A DNA stretch of 47,141 bases, taken from NCBI GenBank assembly GCA_910589165.1, contig CAJUSP010000018.1:1-47141 (forward strand), in the 5' to 3' direction. Numbering within the stretch: position 1 is the first letter of the stretch; each line of letters begins with the position of its first letter. Shown here in pieces: positions 30,240 to 37,830 of this stretch. The translations under genes and the position numbers were made by a program. Source of the DNA: an uncultured Adlercreutzia sp. (GTDB lineage: Bacteria > Actinomycetota > Coriobacteriia > Coriobacteriales > Eggerthellaceae). Under the pieces are notes generated by a model. It was not told the DNA's origin. It did no database searches and saw nothing but the letters and a program-made list of their open reading frames with translations.

Positions 30240-31841
30240 ATGCTCACCTACGAATTGGGCCGGGGTGCCGGCGAGAGCCTTTACGAGCAACTCTACCGGG
30301 CGTTGCGGTGCGATATGGAGCACGGCGTTCTGGCCGCTGGCGAGCGCCTGCCTTCCAAACGGGCCCTCGCGCAGCATTTGGGCGTGAGCGTGATCACGGT
30401 GGAAGGCGCCTACCGGCAGCTCGTGGCCGAGGGCTACGTGCGCGCCGTGCCCCGCAGCGGGTATTACGTGCAGCCCAATGCGTTTCTGCCAGGGGACGTG
30501 CAGCTTTCTGGCGAGACAATGGTCACAGATGGGCGAAATGGCAGCGAAGGGCCCCGCAAGGAGCCGGACAAGCAGCCGAATCAATGCGAATTCGGGGAAA
30601 ATGGGCCGTCTGGGCGGTGTCGGGACGAGGGCAGCACGCCATTATGGCCATTAGTGACCACTTTTCGGAGCGAGGGCGACACGGTGCTCGCTGACTTCAC
30701 GGGTGCGTCGGCGCCGGAGGGGGTATTTCCCTATGCGGCCTGGGCGCGCACCATGCGGGTGGTGCTTTCCGACGAGAACGAGGGGAGCCTGCGTCAGGCC
30801 AGCGGCCCGCAGGGCTCTTTGCGGCTGAGGGAGGCAATCGCCGCGCACCTTCGGGGGTCGCGCGGCATGCAGGTGACCCCCGATCAGATTGTGGTGGGCT
30901 CCGGTGCCCAGTCGCTTTACGGCATCATCGTGCAGCTGCTCGGCCGCGACAAGGTGTACGGCGTAGAAGACCCCGGCTATCCGCGCCTGACCCGCATCTA
31001 CCGAGCGAACGACGTGAGCGTGGCCACCGTTCCGCTCGATGAGGAGGGGCCCGTGCCCGAAGCGCTGTCTCGCGCGGGCGTGCAGGTGCTCCATTGCATG
31101 CCCTCGCACCAGTTCCCCACGGGGCTCACGACGCCGGTGGGGCGTCGCGTCGAGCTGCTTGCGTGGGCGGTCTCATGCGAGGGGCGTTTCCTCATCGAGG
31201 ATGACTTCGACTGCGAGTTCCGTATGGAGGGACGCCCGATGCCAACGCTTGCCTCGCTCGACGGCACCGGCCGCGTCATCTACGTGAACACGTTCACCAA
31301 GACGCTTGGCGCGGCGTTCCGCATCGGGTACGTGGTGCTGCCGCCGGCCCTGGCGGCGCGCTTTCGCGACGAGCTGGGATTCTACGCCTGCTCGGTGGGC
31401 GCGCTCGAGCAGCTCACCTTAGCGCGGTTCATGGAGGCGGGGGACTACGAGCGCCACGTGAACCGGCAGCGCACGCACTTTCGCCGAGTGCTGCAGCGTG
31501 TGGTCGAGGGCCTGCAGAAGGGGCCGGGGGCTCCGTGGATGCGGCTGCGGAACCAGGGGTCGGGGCTGCATTTCCTGCTGGAGGTAACGGGGAGAAGCGC
31601 GGGGGCAAGCGAAATTGAGGAACGGGTGGCGCAGGCGGCGGCTCAAGAGGGGGTGCTCCTTGCACCGCTCGGCCAGTATCGGCTTGGCGCCGAGCTGGGA
31701 GGTAGGTCGGAGGTGCGGGGCGCCTACGACCTACCCGCGTTCGTCATGAGCTTTGCGAGCGTGCCAGAGGAGCGTGCTGAAGAGGCGGGGGCCACGGTGT
31801 CGAAGGCCGTGGCCGAAGTTTGCCGCGGTCTGATCCAGTAG
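30240..31841 (+). CDS. pdxR: MocR/GntR-family regulator of PLP synthesis (PdxR-like)
   Basis: 533 residues. Residues 1-80 are a GntR winged helix (SLYEQLYRALR, RLPSKRALAQHLGVSVITVEGAYRQLVAEGYV). A linker of about 75 residues follows, then a fold-type-I aminotransferase-like domain (EGVFPYAAWAR, GSGAQSLYGIIVQLL, EDPGYPRLTRIY, PSHQFPTG, TFTKTLGAAFRIGY with the PLP lysine in FTKTLG). Such proteins sense PLP and control pdxST. It is divergent from pdxS, as in other actinobacteria. Start ATG 30240 has GGGAG five bases upstream. Confidence 0.92.
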   Translation: MLTYELGRGAGESLYEQLYRALRCDMEHGVLAAGERLPSKRALAQHLGVSVITVEGAYRQLVAEGYVRAVPRSGYYVQPNAFLPGDVQLSGETMVTDGRNGSEGPRKEPDKQPNQCEFGENGPSGRCRDEGSTPLWPLVTTFRSEGDTVLADFTGASAPEGVFPYAAWARTMRVVLSDENEGSLRQASGPQGSLRLREAIAAHLRGSRGMQVTPDQIVVGSGAQSLYGIIVQLLGRDKVYGVEDPGYPRLTRIYRANDVSVATVPLDEEGPVPEALSRAGVQVLHCMPSHQFPTGLTTPVGRRVELLAWAVSCEGRFLIEDDFDCEFRMEGRPMPTLASLDGTGRVIYVNTFTKTLGAAFRIGYVVLPPALAARFRDELGFYACSVGALEQLTLARFMEAGDYERHVNRQRTHFRRVLQRVVEGLQKGPGAPWMRLRNQGSGLHFLLEVTGRSAGASEIEERVAQAAAQEGVLLAPLGQYRLGAELGGRSEVRGAYDLPAFVMSFASVPEERAEEAGATVSKAVAEVCRGLIQ

Positions 31842-31955
31842 GGGACGCCTTCCCAGCCAGGGTCGCGCTTGCCTGCGCCGTTTCCGGCGGGTGTGCTTTC
31901 GGCAGCGTGGCCCTAGCGCGCCTGCCTGCGTCGGGATCGAGGGCGTTACGATGGC

Positions 31956-32768
31956 TTAGGCGATGACGTCGCCGGTGACGGAGAACGTGACGACGTTGAG
32001 GGGGACGTCCTTGCCGGTTTGGGCCACGGCCTCGGCGGCGGCCCGTTCGAGGCCCCCGCAGCAGGGGACCTCCATGCGGGCGACGGTGACCGAGGTGATA
32101 TCGTTGCCGGCGATGATGGCAGCGAGCTTGTCAGTATAGGTGCCCTCGTCGAGCTTCGGGCAGCCGATGATGGTGACGTTGCCGTTCATGAAGCGCTCGT
32201 GGAAGCTGGCGCAGGCGAAGGCCGTGCAGTCGGCGGCGATGAGCAGGCCGCGCCCGTTGTAGTAGGGGGCCTGCACCGGCACGAGCTTGATTTGGGCCGG
32301 CCACTGCATAAGGCGGCTGGGCAGTTCGGCCACGGCGAACACGTCATCGGTGGGCGTGGGCATCTCGTCGTGGGAAAGGGCGCGGGCACGAGAGCCGGGG
32401 CAGCCGGTTGCGGCCGGAGAGGGCGCGTCGTCGGCCAGAAGGCGCGCTCGGCTTCCCGGGCAGCCGCTGGGCGAAAGCTCGGCCACGGTGCGGTCCAAAT
32501 CGTCCTCGGCGATCTGCTCGGCAGCGGCGCGGGCGGCCAGGTGCTGGGCTACGGCGTGCTCGTCGTAGGCGGCTGCCTCGCGCTCGATGAACGTGATGGC
32601 GCCGGTGGGGCAGGCCGGCAGGCAGTCGCCCAAACCGTCGCAGTAGTCGTCGCGCAGCAGCCGGGCCTTGCCGTTCACCATGCCGATGGCACCCTCGTGG
32701 CAGGCGTCGACGCACAGACGGCAGCCAGTGCATTTCTCCTCATCGATCTGAATAACGGTGCGCAGCAT
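31956..32768 (-). CDS. 4Fe-4S ferredoxin-domain protein with duplicated GCPGSRAR motif
   Basis: 270 residues. Residues 5-60 hold two ferredoxin motifs (CTGCRLCVDACHEG and CDGLGDCLPACPTG). Residues 95-125 contain GCPGSRAR twice. The C-terminal 130 residues carry more cysteines (ADCTAFACASF, IIGCPKLDEGTY, VPCCGGLERAA). Proteins of this design occur in many anaerobes, often near hydroxylamine reductase or sensor genes; the role is unclear. AAGGACCATC precedes ATG 32768. It is the third gene after thiM and the thiamine-binding protein, with an 89-nt gap, so it may be co-transcribed by read-through. Confidence 0.85.
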   Translation of the reverse strand: MLRTVIQIDEEKCTGCRLCVDACHEGAIGMVNGKARLLRDDYCDGLGDCLPACPTGAITFIEREAAAYDEHAVAQHLAARAAAEQIAEDDLDRTVAELSPSGCPGSRARLLADDAPSPAATGCPGSRARALSHDEMPTPTDDVFAVAELPSRLMQWPAQIKLVPVQAPYYNGRGLLIAADCTAFACASFHERFMNGNVTIIGCPKLDEGTYTDKLAAIIAGNDITSVTVARMEVPCCGGLERAAAEAVAQTGKDVPLNVVTFSVTGDVIA

Positions 32769-32857
32769 GATGGTCCTTTCGACGGCGGATGATTGAGCCC
32801 ATCTTAGGTCGGAAGGCCTCGAAGCGGGACGCCCGCGGAACAGGGGAGGGGAAACTG

Positions 32858-33172
32858 TTACGCCTTCGGGGTCGGTTCGGCGAGCAGGCTTTCCACGGCC
32901 TCGATCTTGCGGTCGATGGTGCCGGTATAGCCCGGGCGCACGTCGGCCTTCAGGATGACCTCGGTGCGGATGCCCTGCTCGGCCAGTACGAAGGTGGCGT
33001 CGCGCACGACGGCCATGACCTCGTCCCACTCGCCTTCGATTTCCGTGAACATGGAGGTGGTGCGGTGGGGCAGGCCAGAGTCGCGAATGATGCGGATGGC
33101 CTCGGCGACATAGGGCGCCAGCTCGTCGCCCATGCCGAAGGGGGCGATGGCGACCGCTACGAGTACGTTCAT
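32858..33172 (-). CDS. MTH1187/YkoF-type thiamine-binding protein
   Basis: 104 residues, full length for the family: ferredoxin-like fold starting VLVAVAIAPFGMGDELAPYVAEAIRII, with LPHRTTSMFTEIEGEWDEVM in the ligand cleft. Homologues bind thiamine or its pyrimidine moiety. It lies 62 nt downstream of thiM and under the TPP riboswitch, which supports a role in thiamine salvage. ATG 33172 has the same AAAGGAC leader as its neighbours. Confidence 0.88.
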   Translation of the reverse strand: MNVLVAVAIAPFGMGDELAPYVAEAIRIIRDSGLPHRTTSMFTEIEGEWDEVMAVVRDATFVLAEQGIRTEVILKADVRPGYTGTIDRKIEAVESLLAEPTPKA

Positions 33173-33234
33173 GAGGGTCCTTTCGTCGGAATCGGCTGAA
33201 GGCTCTCGGCGCAAAGGGGTGGAATACCTTGCGT

Positions 33235-34113
33235 CTAGGCCTCGTCGGCAGGGCTGAGGGAAAGCGGGGCCTCGGCGACGGCTTCGGGGGAAAGGCGCGA
33301 AAGCTCGTCGAGGAACGCCACTTGGAAGCTGCCGGTGCCTGCAGCCAGGGGGGCTGCTTCGGCGGCCACAGCGTGCTCGGCGGCGGCGCCGGCTACGTTG
33401 TAGGCGGCGGTGGCCGCCAGCGCGGCGACGAAGGGGTCGGTTACGGCGGCATACACGGTCGCCACGCCGCCCAGCGAACAGCCCGAGCCGGTGATGCGGG
33501 TCATAAGCGGCGAGCCGCCCTCGAGCCGTGCTGTGGTGCATCCGTCGGTGACGAGGTCGATCGGCCCCGACACCGCCACGGCGCCTCCGGTGAAGCGGGC
33601 GATGGCGCGGGCGGCCGCCTCGGCGGCATCAACGGCGTCGGTGGTGTCGACGCCGCGCGGGCCTTCTGCGTCGCCTTCGGCCGGGGAAGCCTCGTCGAGC
33701 CCCCACAGCTTCGCGACGGCGATGATTTCCGAGGCGTTGCCGCGCACGATGGCAGGCTTGCAGTCGCGCACGGCTTCGATGAGGTGGGTGCGCAGGCTGC
33801 CGATGCCCACGCCCACCGGGTCGAGCACCCAGGGCTTGTGCGCGGCCGCCAGGGCGCGGGCGGTGCGGGGCACGGTTTCCTCGTAGACGGGCATCAGCGT
33901 GCCCAGGTTTATATACACGGCGCCTCCGGCTTCGGCGACGCATTCCCCCTCGTCGGGCAAGTACACCATGGCGGCCGATCCGCCCACGGCCAGCTGCGCG
34001 TTGGCGACGAAGTTCTGCGTGACGGTGTTTGTGATGGAGGGGGCCAGCGGGCACACCTCGCGCGCCTCGCGAACGGCGCGGGCCATAAGCGCCCGCAACT
34101 CGGTTTCAGTCAT
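33235..34113 (-). CDS. thiM: Hydroxyethylthiazole kinase ThiM
   Basis: 292 residues, ribokinase-like. VTQNFVANAQLAVGGSAAMVY at the N-terminus binds the thiazole, LDPVGVG and RGNASEI follow, and TGSGCSLGG contains the catalytic Cys/anion hole. It phosphorylates hydroxyethylthiazole for thiamine salvage. An Asp/Ala-rich insertion (about 150-175) is slightly longer than usual. Start ATG 34113 has AAAGGAC; an in-frame ATG 7 codons upstream has no ribosome site. Preceded by a TPP riboswitch and a terminator hairpin. Confidence 0.95.
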   Translation of the reverse strand: MTETELRALMARAVREAREVCPLAPSITNTVTQNFVANAQLAVGGSAAMVYLPDEGECVAEAGGAVYINLGTLMPVYEETVPRTARALAAAHKPWVLDPVGVGIGSLRTHLIEAVRDCKPAIVRGNASEIIAVAKLWGLDEASPAEGDAEGPRGVDTTDAVDAAEAAARAIARFTGGAVAVSGPIDLVTDGCTTARLEGGSPLMTRITGSGCSLGGVATVYAAVTDPFVAALAATAAYNVAGAAAEHAVAAEAAPLAAGTGSFQVAFLDELSRLSPEAVAEAPLSLSPADEA

Positions 34114-34161
34114 GATCGTCCTTTCCGGAAGCAAATCGCCCGCGGGGCCTCCGGAACGGAA

Positions 34162-34183
34162 AGCGCTCCCCGCGGGGAGCGCT
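34162..34183 (-). terminator. Expression-platform hairpin of the TPP riboswitch
   Basis: AGCGCTCCCC and GGGGAGCGCT pair perfectly over 10 bp with a minimal loop, followed on the minus strand by TTTCC. It sits between the aptamer and thiM, where an intrinsic terminator is expected, although the T run is short. Confidence 0.65.
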
Positions 34184-34191
34184 GATGCACG

Positions 34192-34294
34192 AGATGCATG
34201 CTCCCTACGACAGTGTTAGCTGACAGGTTCGAAGGGTTGGGACATGGGCCCTCTCAACCACGCGCCGGATGGCAACGCGGTACCCCTGCATGGT
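34192..34294 (-). promoter_or_regulatory. TPP (thiamine pyrophosphate) riboswitch
   Basis: The minus strand contains the conserved TPP aptamer blocks in order: GCAGGGGTACC, a P3 arm (CGCG...CGCG), TTGAGAGGG in place of the usual CTGAGA, CCCAACCCTTCGAACCTG, CAGCTAACACTG and GTAGGGAGC. P1 can form from CATGC at the 5' side and GCATG at the 3' side. It lies directly upstream of thiM. TPP binding should reduce expression of the thiM operon. Confidence 0.93.
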
Positions 34295-34319
34295 TCGAAG
34301 GGTAACGCAGGGGCGGCCG

Positions 34320-34328
34320 TGCTAAGAT
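34320..34328 (+). promoter_or_regulatory. Extended -10 of mnmA, implying a leaderless transcript
   Basis: TGC-TAAGAT ends 6 nt before the mnmA ATG, so transcription would begin at or next to the start codon. No Shine-Dalgarno sequence is present, which agrees. Leaderless messages are common in actinobacteria. Confidence 0.5.
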
Positions 34329-34334
34329 GGTCCC

Positions 34335-35510
34335 ATGACTGAACGGATGGAAAAACCACGGGAGAGCACCGCTGCGGGCGCCGAGGCGCCGCGCGTCATG
34401 GCCGCCATGAGCGGAGGCGTCGACAGCTCGGTGATGGCGCTGCTGCTGAAGGAGCAGGGCTATGGGGTCGTGGGCGCTACGATGGTGCTGCGCGAGCCGA
34501 CGGGACATGCCGAGGGGGGCTGCGGCTCGTCACGGGAGGTGGAGGATGCGCGTTCAGTGTGTCGGCGCCTGGGTATTCCGCATCGGACTTACGACCTTGC
34601 TGACCGCTTCGAAGAGGCGGTGGTGGAGCCGTTTTGCCGCGCCTGGTGCGCCGGACTCACGCCGAACCCGTGCGTGGTCTGCAACCGGCGCCTGAAGTTC
34701 GAGGCGCTGCAGCAGGCGCGCCGGGCCGAGGGGTTCGGCTTTGTGGCCACCGGCCACTATGCGCGCCGCGCCTTCGACGAGCGATCGGGCCGCTGGCAGT
34801 TGCTGCGGGCGCGCGACGAGTCGAAGGATCAGAGTTACTTCCTGTACCACCTCACCCAAGATACGCTGGCTCATATGCTTTTCACGCTGGGAGAGCTGAC
34901 GAAGCCCGAGGTGCGCGCCATCGCCCGCGAGCGGGGCTTCGTGACGGCCGACAAGCCCGAGAGCCAGGATATCTGCTTCGTGCCCGACGGCGACTACGTC
35001 GGCTTCATCGAGCGTCGGCTGGGGAATGGCTGTGGAGGCGACGAAGCCTGCGCCGAGTCGGAGGGTGCCCCGTTGGCGTCCGCCTTCGAGCCGGGCGATA
35101 TTGTGAACCGGGCGGGCGAGGTGCTCGGGCGCCATTGGGGGCTCATCCACTACACGGCCGGTCAGCGCAAGGGTATCGGCGTGGCGGCCCGCGAACCGCT
35201 CTATGTGATTGGGAAAGACCCAAAGCGCAACCAACTCGTGGTGGGGTTCGCCGACGAGGCGCGCTGTGCCGGGGTGGTGGCCCGCGATGTGAACCTCATC
35301 GGAGGGGAGTTCTGGGAAGGCCCGCGCCCCGTGCAGGTGAAGACGCATTATCGTCAACAGCCGGTGGAGGCCGTGGCGGAGCGAACAGGGGAAGACGAGC
35401 TGACGATCACGTTCGCCGAGCCCCAGCGCGTGGCGGCCCCGGGCCAAGCGGCCGTTCTCTACGACGGCGACGAGATCCTCGGCGGCGGCACCATTGCGGG
35501 TGTGTTGTAA
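34335..35510 (+). CDS. mnmA: tRNA-uridine 2-sulfurtransferase MnmA
   Basis: 391 residues. The PP-loop ATP pyrophosphatase motif MSGGVDSS (25-32) is intact; the two catalytic cysteines are C116 (in NPCVVCN) and C214 (in SQDICF). The middle domain has GHYARR and KDQSYFLYHL, and the C-terminal beta-barrel closes with PGQAAVLYDGDEILGGG. It adds the 2-thio group to U34 of Lys, Glu and Gln tRNAs. The first 20 residues are a non-conserved tail. It probably starts leaderless at ATG 34335. The inverted repeat at 35533-35610 follows. Confidence 0.96.
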   Translation: MTERMEKPRESTAAGAEAPRVMAAMSGGVDSSVMALLLKEQGYGVVGATMVLREPTGHAEGGCGSSREVEDARSVCRRLGIPHRTYDLADRFEEAVVEPFCRAWCAGLTPNPCVVCNRRLKFEALQQARRAEGFGFVATGHYARRAFDERSGRWQLLRARDESKDQSYFLYHLTQDTLAHMLFTLGELTKPEVRAIARERGFVTADKPESQDICFVPDGDYVGFIERRLGNGCGGDEACAESEGAPLASAFEPGDIVNRAGEVLGRHWGLIHYTAGQRKGIGVAAREPLYVIGKDPKRNQLVVGFADEARCAGVVARDVNLIGGEFWEGPRPVQVKTHYRQQPVEAVAERTGEDELTITFAEPQRVAAPGQAAVLYDGDEILGGGTIAGVL

Positions 35511-35532
35511 CCTATAGAGTCGCGACTAAGTT

Positions 35533-35610
35533 CGTAGGGAAAGGGCCATGCCCTTTCCGTTTTTGTCGCACATTTCCGGTTGAGCGGAAAGGGCGTGGCC
35601 CTTTCCCTAC
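35533..35610. repeat. Inverted pair of the palindromic element (E5/E6)
   Basis: Two copies of the PCPTE-coding element in opposite orientation: 35533-35559 on minus and 35585-35610 on plus, each with AAAGGGC/GCCCTTT cores, so the whole block can fold into one long hairpin. It lies between convergent mnmA and the LysR-type gene and includes the latter's stop codon. Confidence 0.88.
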
Positions 35611-36533
35611 AGGCCGGCTAGGCCAATCTGGTAGCCTTCCACGAACAGGCTCAGCTTCTCCAGGTAATGCTCGGCGAGCTCGGAGAGCTGGCGCTCGTTG
35701 TGCACGATGTAGCCGACGCGCATGATCTCCTTGGTGGCCAAGGGCACGCTGGCGATACCGGTGTACATCTCGCTGGACAGCACGCCGGTGGATACCGTGT
35801 AGCCGTTGTGGTGCGCCAGCAGGTTCGAGAGCGTGCCGCGGTCGCTCACCGAGATGCACTTGTCGTGGGGCAGCTCGGCCAGGGGCTCCTCGGCGTAGAA
35901 GAACGAGTTGTTCGTGCCCTGCTCGAAGGCGTAGCGCGGGTAGTCGGCCAGCTCTTCCACGGTGACCTCGGCCCGGCTGGCCAGGGGGTGGTGCTCGCTG
36001 ACGAACACGTGGGGCTGGGCGCAGAACAGCTGGGTGAACGACAGGTTCGCGTCTTCCAGGGCGTGGCCGATGACGCTTTCGTTGAAGGTGGACAGGTACA
36101 GCACGCCCAAGTCGCTGCGGAAGTCGCGCACGTCCTCGATGACTTCCGAGGTGCGGGTCTCGCGCAGGCTGAAGTTGTAGCCGTCGCCCTCGTACTGCTC
36201 GACCATTTCCAGGAAGGCCTCCACGACGAAAGCGTAGTGCTGGGAGGTGATGGCCAGGCGGCGGTCGGCGCGTTCGCTGCGGCCGGAGTAGCGCTCTTCC
36301 ATAAGGTCGGCCTGTTCCACCACCTGGCGCGCGTAGCCCAAAAGCTCCATGCCGTCGCGGGTGAGGGTGATGCCGCGGTTGGATCGCTCGAAGATGGTGA
36401 CGCCAGTCTCACGCTCGATGTCGCGCACGGCCACCGACAGGCTCGATTGCGACACATAGAGCGTGTGGGCCGCCGCGCTGATGGAGCCGTGGTTCGCGAT
36501 GGCGATGAGGTAGCGAAGCTGTTGCAGGGTCAT
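35607..36533 (-). CDS. LysR-family transcription regulator divergent from cysK
   Basis: 308 residues. The N-terminal winged helix (LQQLRYLIAIANHGSISAAAHTLYVSQSSLSVAVRDIERETGVTIFERS) is canonical LysR; the remaining 220 residues form the two-lobe effector domain. Being divergent from cysK, it probably controls sulfur assimilation, as CysB/CysR/CmbR do, though its effector is unknown. A TATAAT lies on the minus strand at 36577-36582. The last codons and stop run into the E6 palindromic repeat. Confidence 0.92.
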   Translation of the reverse strand: MTLQQLRYLIAIANHGSISAAAHTLYVSQSSLSVAVRDIERETGVTIFERSNRGITLTRDGMELLGYARQVVEQADLMEERYSGRSERADRRLAITSQHYAFVVEAFLEMVEQYEGDGYNFSLRETRTSEVIEDVRDFRSDLGVLYLSTFNESVIGHALEDANLSFTQLFCAQPHVFVSEHHPLASRAEVTVEELADYPRYAFEQGTNNSFFYAEEPLAELPHDKCISVSDRGTLSNLLAHHNGYTVSTGVLSSEMYTGIASVPLATKEIMRVGYIVHNERQLSELAEHYLEKLSLFVEGYQIGLAGL

Positions 36534-36576
36534 GGCGGCTCCTTCGGCGAAGATAAAGTCTAGTGAATTGCTAGGT

Positions 36577-36582
36577 ATTATA
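36577..36582 (-). promoter_or_regulatory. -10 element of the LysR gene
   Basis: A perfect TATAAT on the minus strand, 43 nt before the LysR ATG. The -35 is weak, as is common for autoregulated LysR genes. Confidence 0.5.
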
Positions 36583-36672
36583 GGGCGAATCGATGGCCTG
36601 TGCTGCGAGAATCATAGGGAAACGGGGTGTCAACAGGCGAGCGGCCATCGGAAACACGTATGGCGCTGTCGG

Positions 36673-36700
36673 TTGACGGGGGGCGCCAGCGCGCTACGAT
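36673..36700 (+). promoter_or_regulatory. cysK promoter
   Basis: TTGACG (36673-36678), 16-bp spacer, TACGAT (36695-36700), 28 nt before the cysK start codon. Confidence 0.65.
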
Positions 36701-36728
36701 GGCTGCAACCCATAGAAAGGATCGCGCC

Positions 36729-37661
36729 ATGACCATCCACAAGAGCGTTACCGAGCTCATCGGCCACACCCCGCTGGTGGAGCTGACCCACTACGAGCAG
36801 AACCACAACCTGCCCGCCACCCTCATCGGCAAGGTAGAGTCGTTCAACCCGGGCGGCTCGGTGAAGGACCGCATTGCGAAGGCCATGATCGACGAGGCCG
36901 TGGCCGCCGGCAAGATCGACGAGAACACCGTCATCATCGAGCCCACTTCCGGCAACACCGGCATCGGTCTGGCTGCCATCGCCGCGGCCCGGGGCAACCG
37001 CATTATCATCACCATGCCCGAGACCATGTCGGTGGAGCGCCGACGCCTTATGGCCGCCTATGGCGCCGAGCTGGTGCTTACCGAAGGCGCGAAGGGCATG
37101 AAGGGGGCCATCGCCAAGGCCGAGGAACTGGCTGCCGAAACCCCGAACTCGTTCATTCCCTCGCAGTTCACCAACCCGGCGAACCCGGCGGTCCACGAGG
37201 CCACCACGGGCCCCGAGATTTGGGCCGCCACCGAGGGCAAGGTGGATATTCTCGTGGCCGGCGTGGGCACCGGCGGCACTATTTCCGGCACGGGCGCCTA
37301 CCTGAAGGCCCAGAACCCGGCCATTCAGGTGATTGCCGTGGAACCGGCCGGCTCCCCGGTGCTTTCCGAGGGCCGCGCCGGCAGCCATAAGATTCAGGGC
37401 ATCGGCGCGGGGTTCGTGCCCGACACGCTGAATACCGAGGTGTACGACGAGGTCATCACCATCGAGGACGAGGAGGCCTTCGCCGCCGGCCGCGAGCTTG
37501 CGGCCCACGACGGGCTGCTCGTGGGCATCTCCTCGGGCGCGGCCGTGGCGGCGGCGGCCAAGGTGGCGGCCCGTCCGGAGAACGCCGGCAAGAACATCGT
37601 CGTCATCCTCCCCGACACCGGCGAGCGCTACCTGACCACTGCCATGTTCGCAGAAGAGTAG
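36729..37661 (+). CDS. cysK: Cysteine synthase A (O-acetylserine sulfhydrylase)
   Basis: 310 residues, fold-type-II PLP enzyme. PLP lysine K46 in NPGGSVKDR, the substrate loop TSGNTG, the phosphate-binding GTGGT loop and the C-terminal SSGAA are all present. It makes cysteine from O-acetylserine and sulfide. I chose ATG 36729 with AGAAAGGA upstream. Divergent from the LysR gene; monocistronic as far as visible. Confidence 0.96.
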   Translation: MTIHKSVTELIGHTPLVELTHYEQNHNLPATLIGKVESFNPGGSVKDRIAKAMIDEAVAAGKIDENTVIIEPTSGNTGIGLAAIAAARGNRIIITMPETMSVERRRLMAAYGAELVLTEGAKGMKGAIAKAEELAAETPNSFIPSQFTNPANPAVHEATTGPEIWAATEGKVDILVAGVGTGGTISGTGAYLKAQNPAIQVIAVEPAGSPVLSEGRAGSHKIQGIGAGFVPDTLNTEVYDEVITIEDEEAFAAGRELAAHDGLLVGISSGAAVAAAAKVAARPENAGKNIVVILPDTGERYLTTAMFAEE

Positions 37662-37830
37662 TTCCGCGTCGTCCGCGTGCGAGGCCGAGCGCTTCTTGTG
37701 GTCATCTCGTTGCTTTCGTTTCCTTCTCGTAACGGATCGGGGAGGTTGGGTTTCCTTGCCCGTGGAAGCGGCCGCCGGCCGTGGTAGGATGGTCGGAAAC
37801 GACGCACCGCCCCGATTGGAACCAGACGCC

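Noticed and set aside
31842..31955. Terminator or small RNA between convergent pdxR and the ferredoxin gene
   Set aside because: No stem with a T tract could be found by eye.
34283..34313. A complete second TPP riboswitch
   Set aside because: Only the ACCCTTCGAACC core is repeated; the other aptamer blocks are missing.
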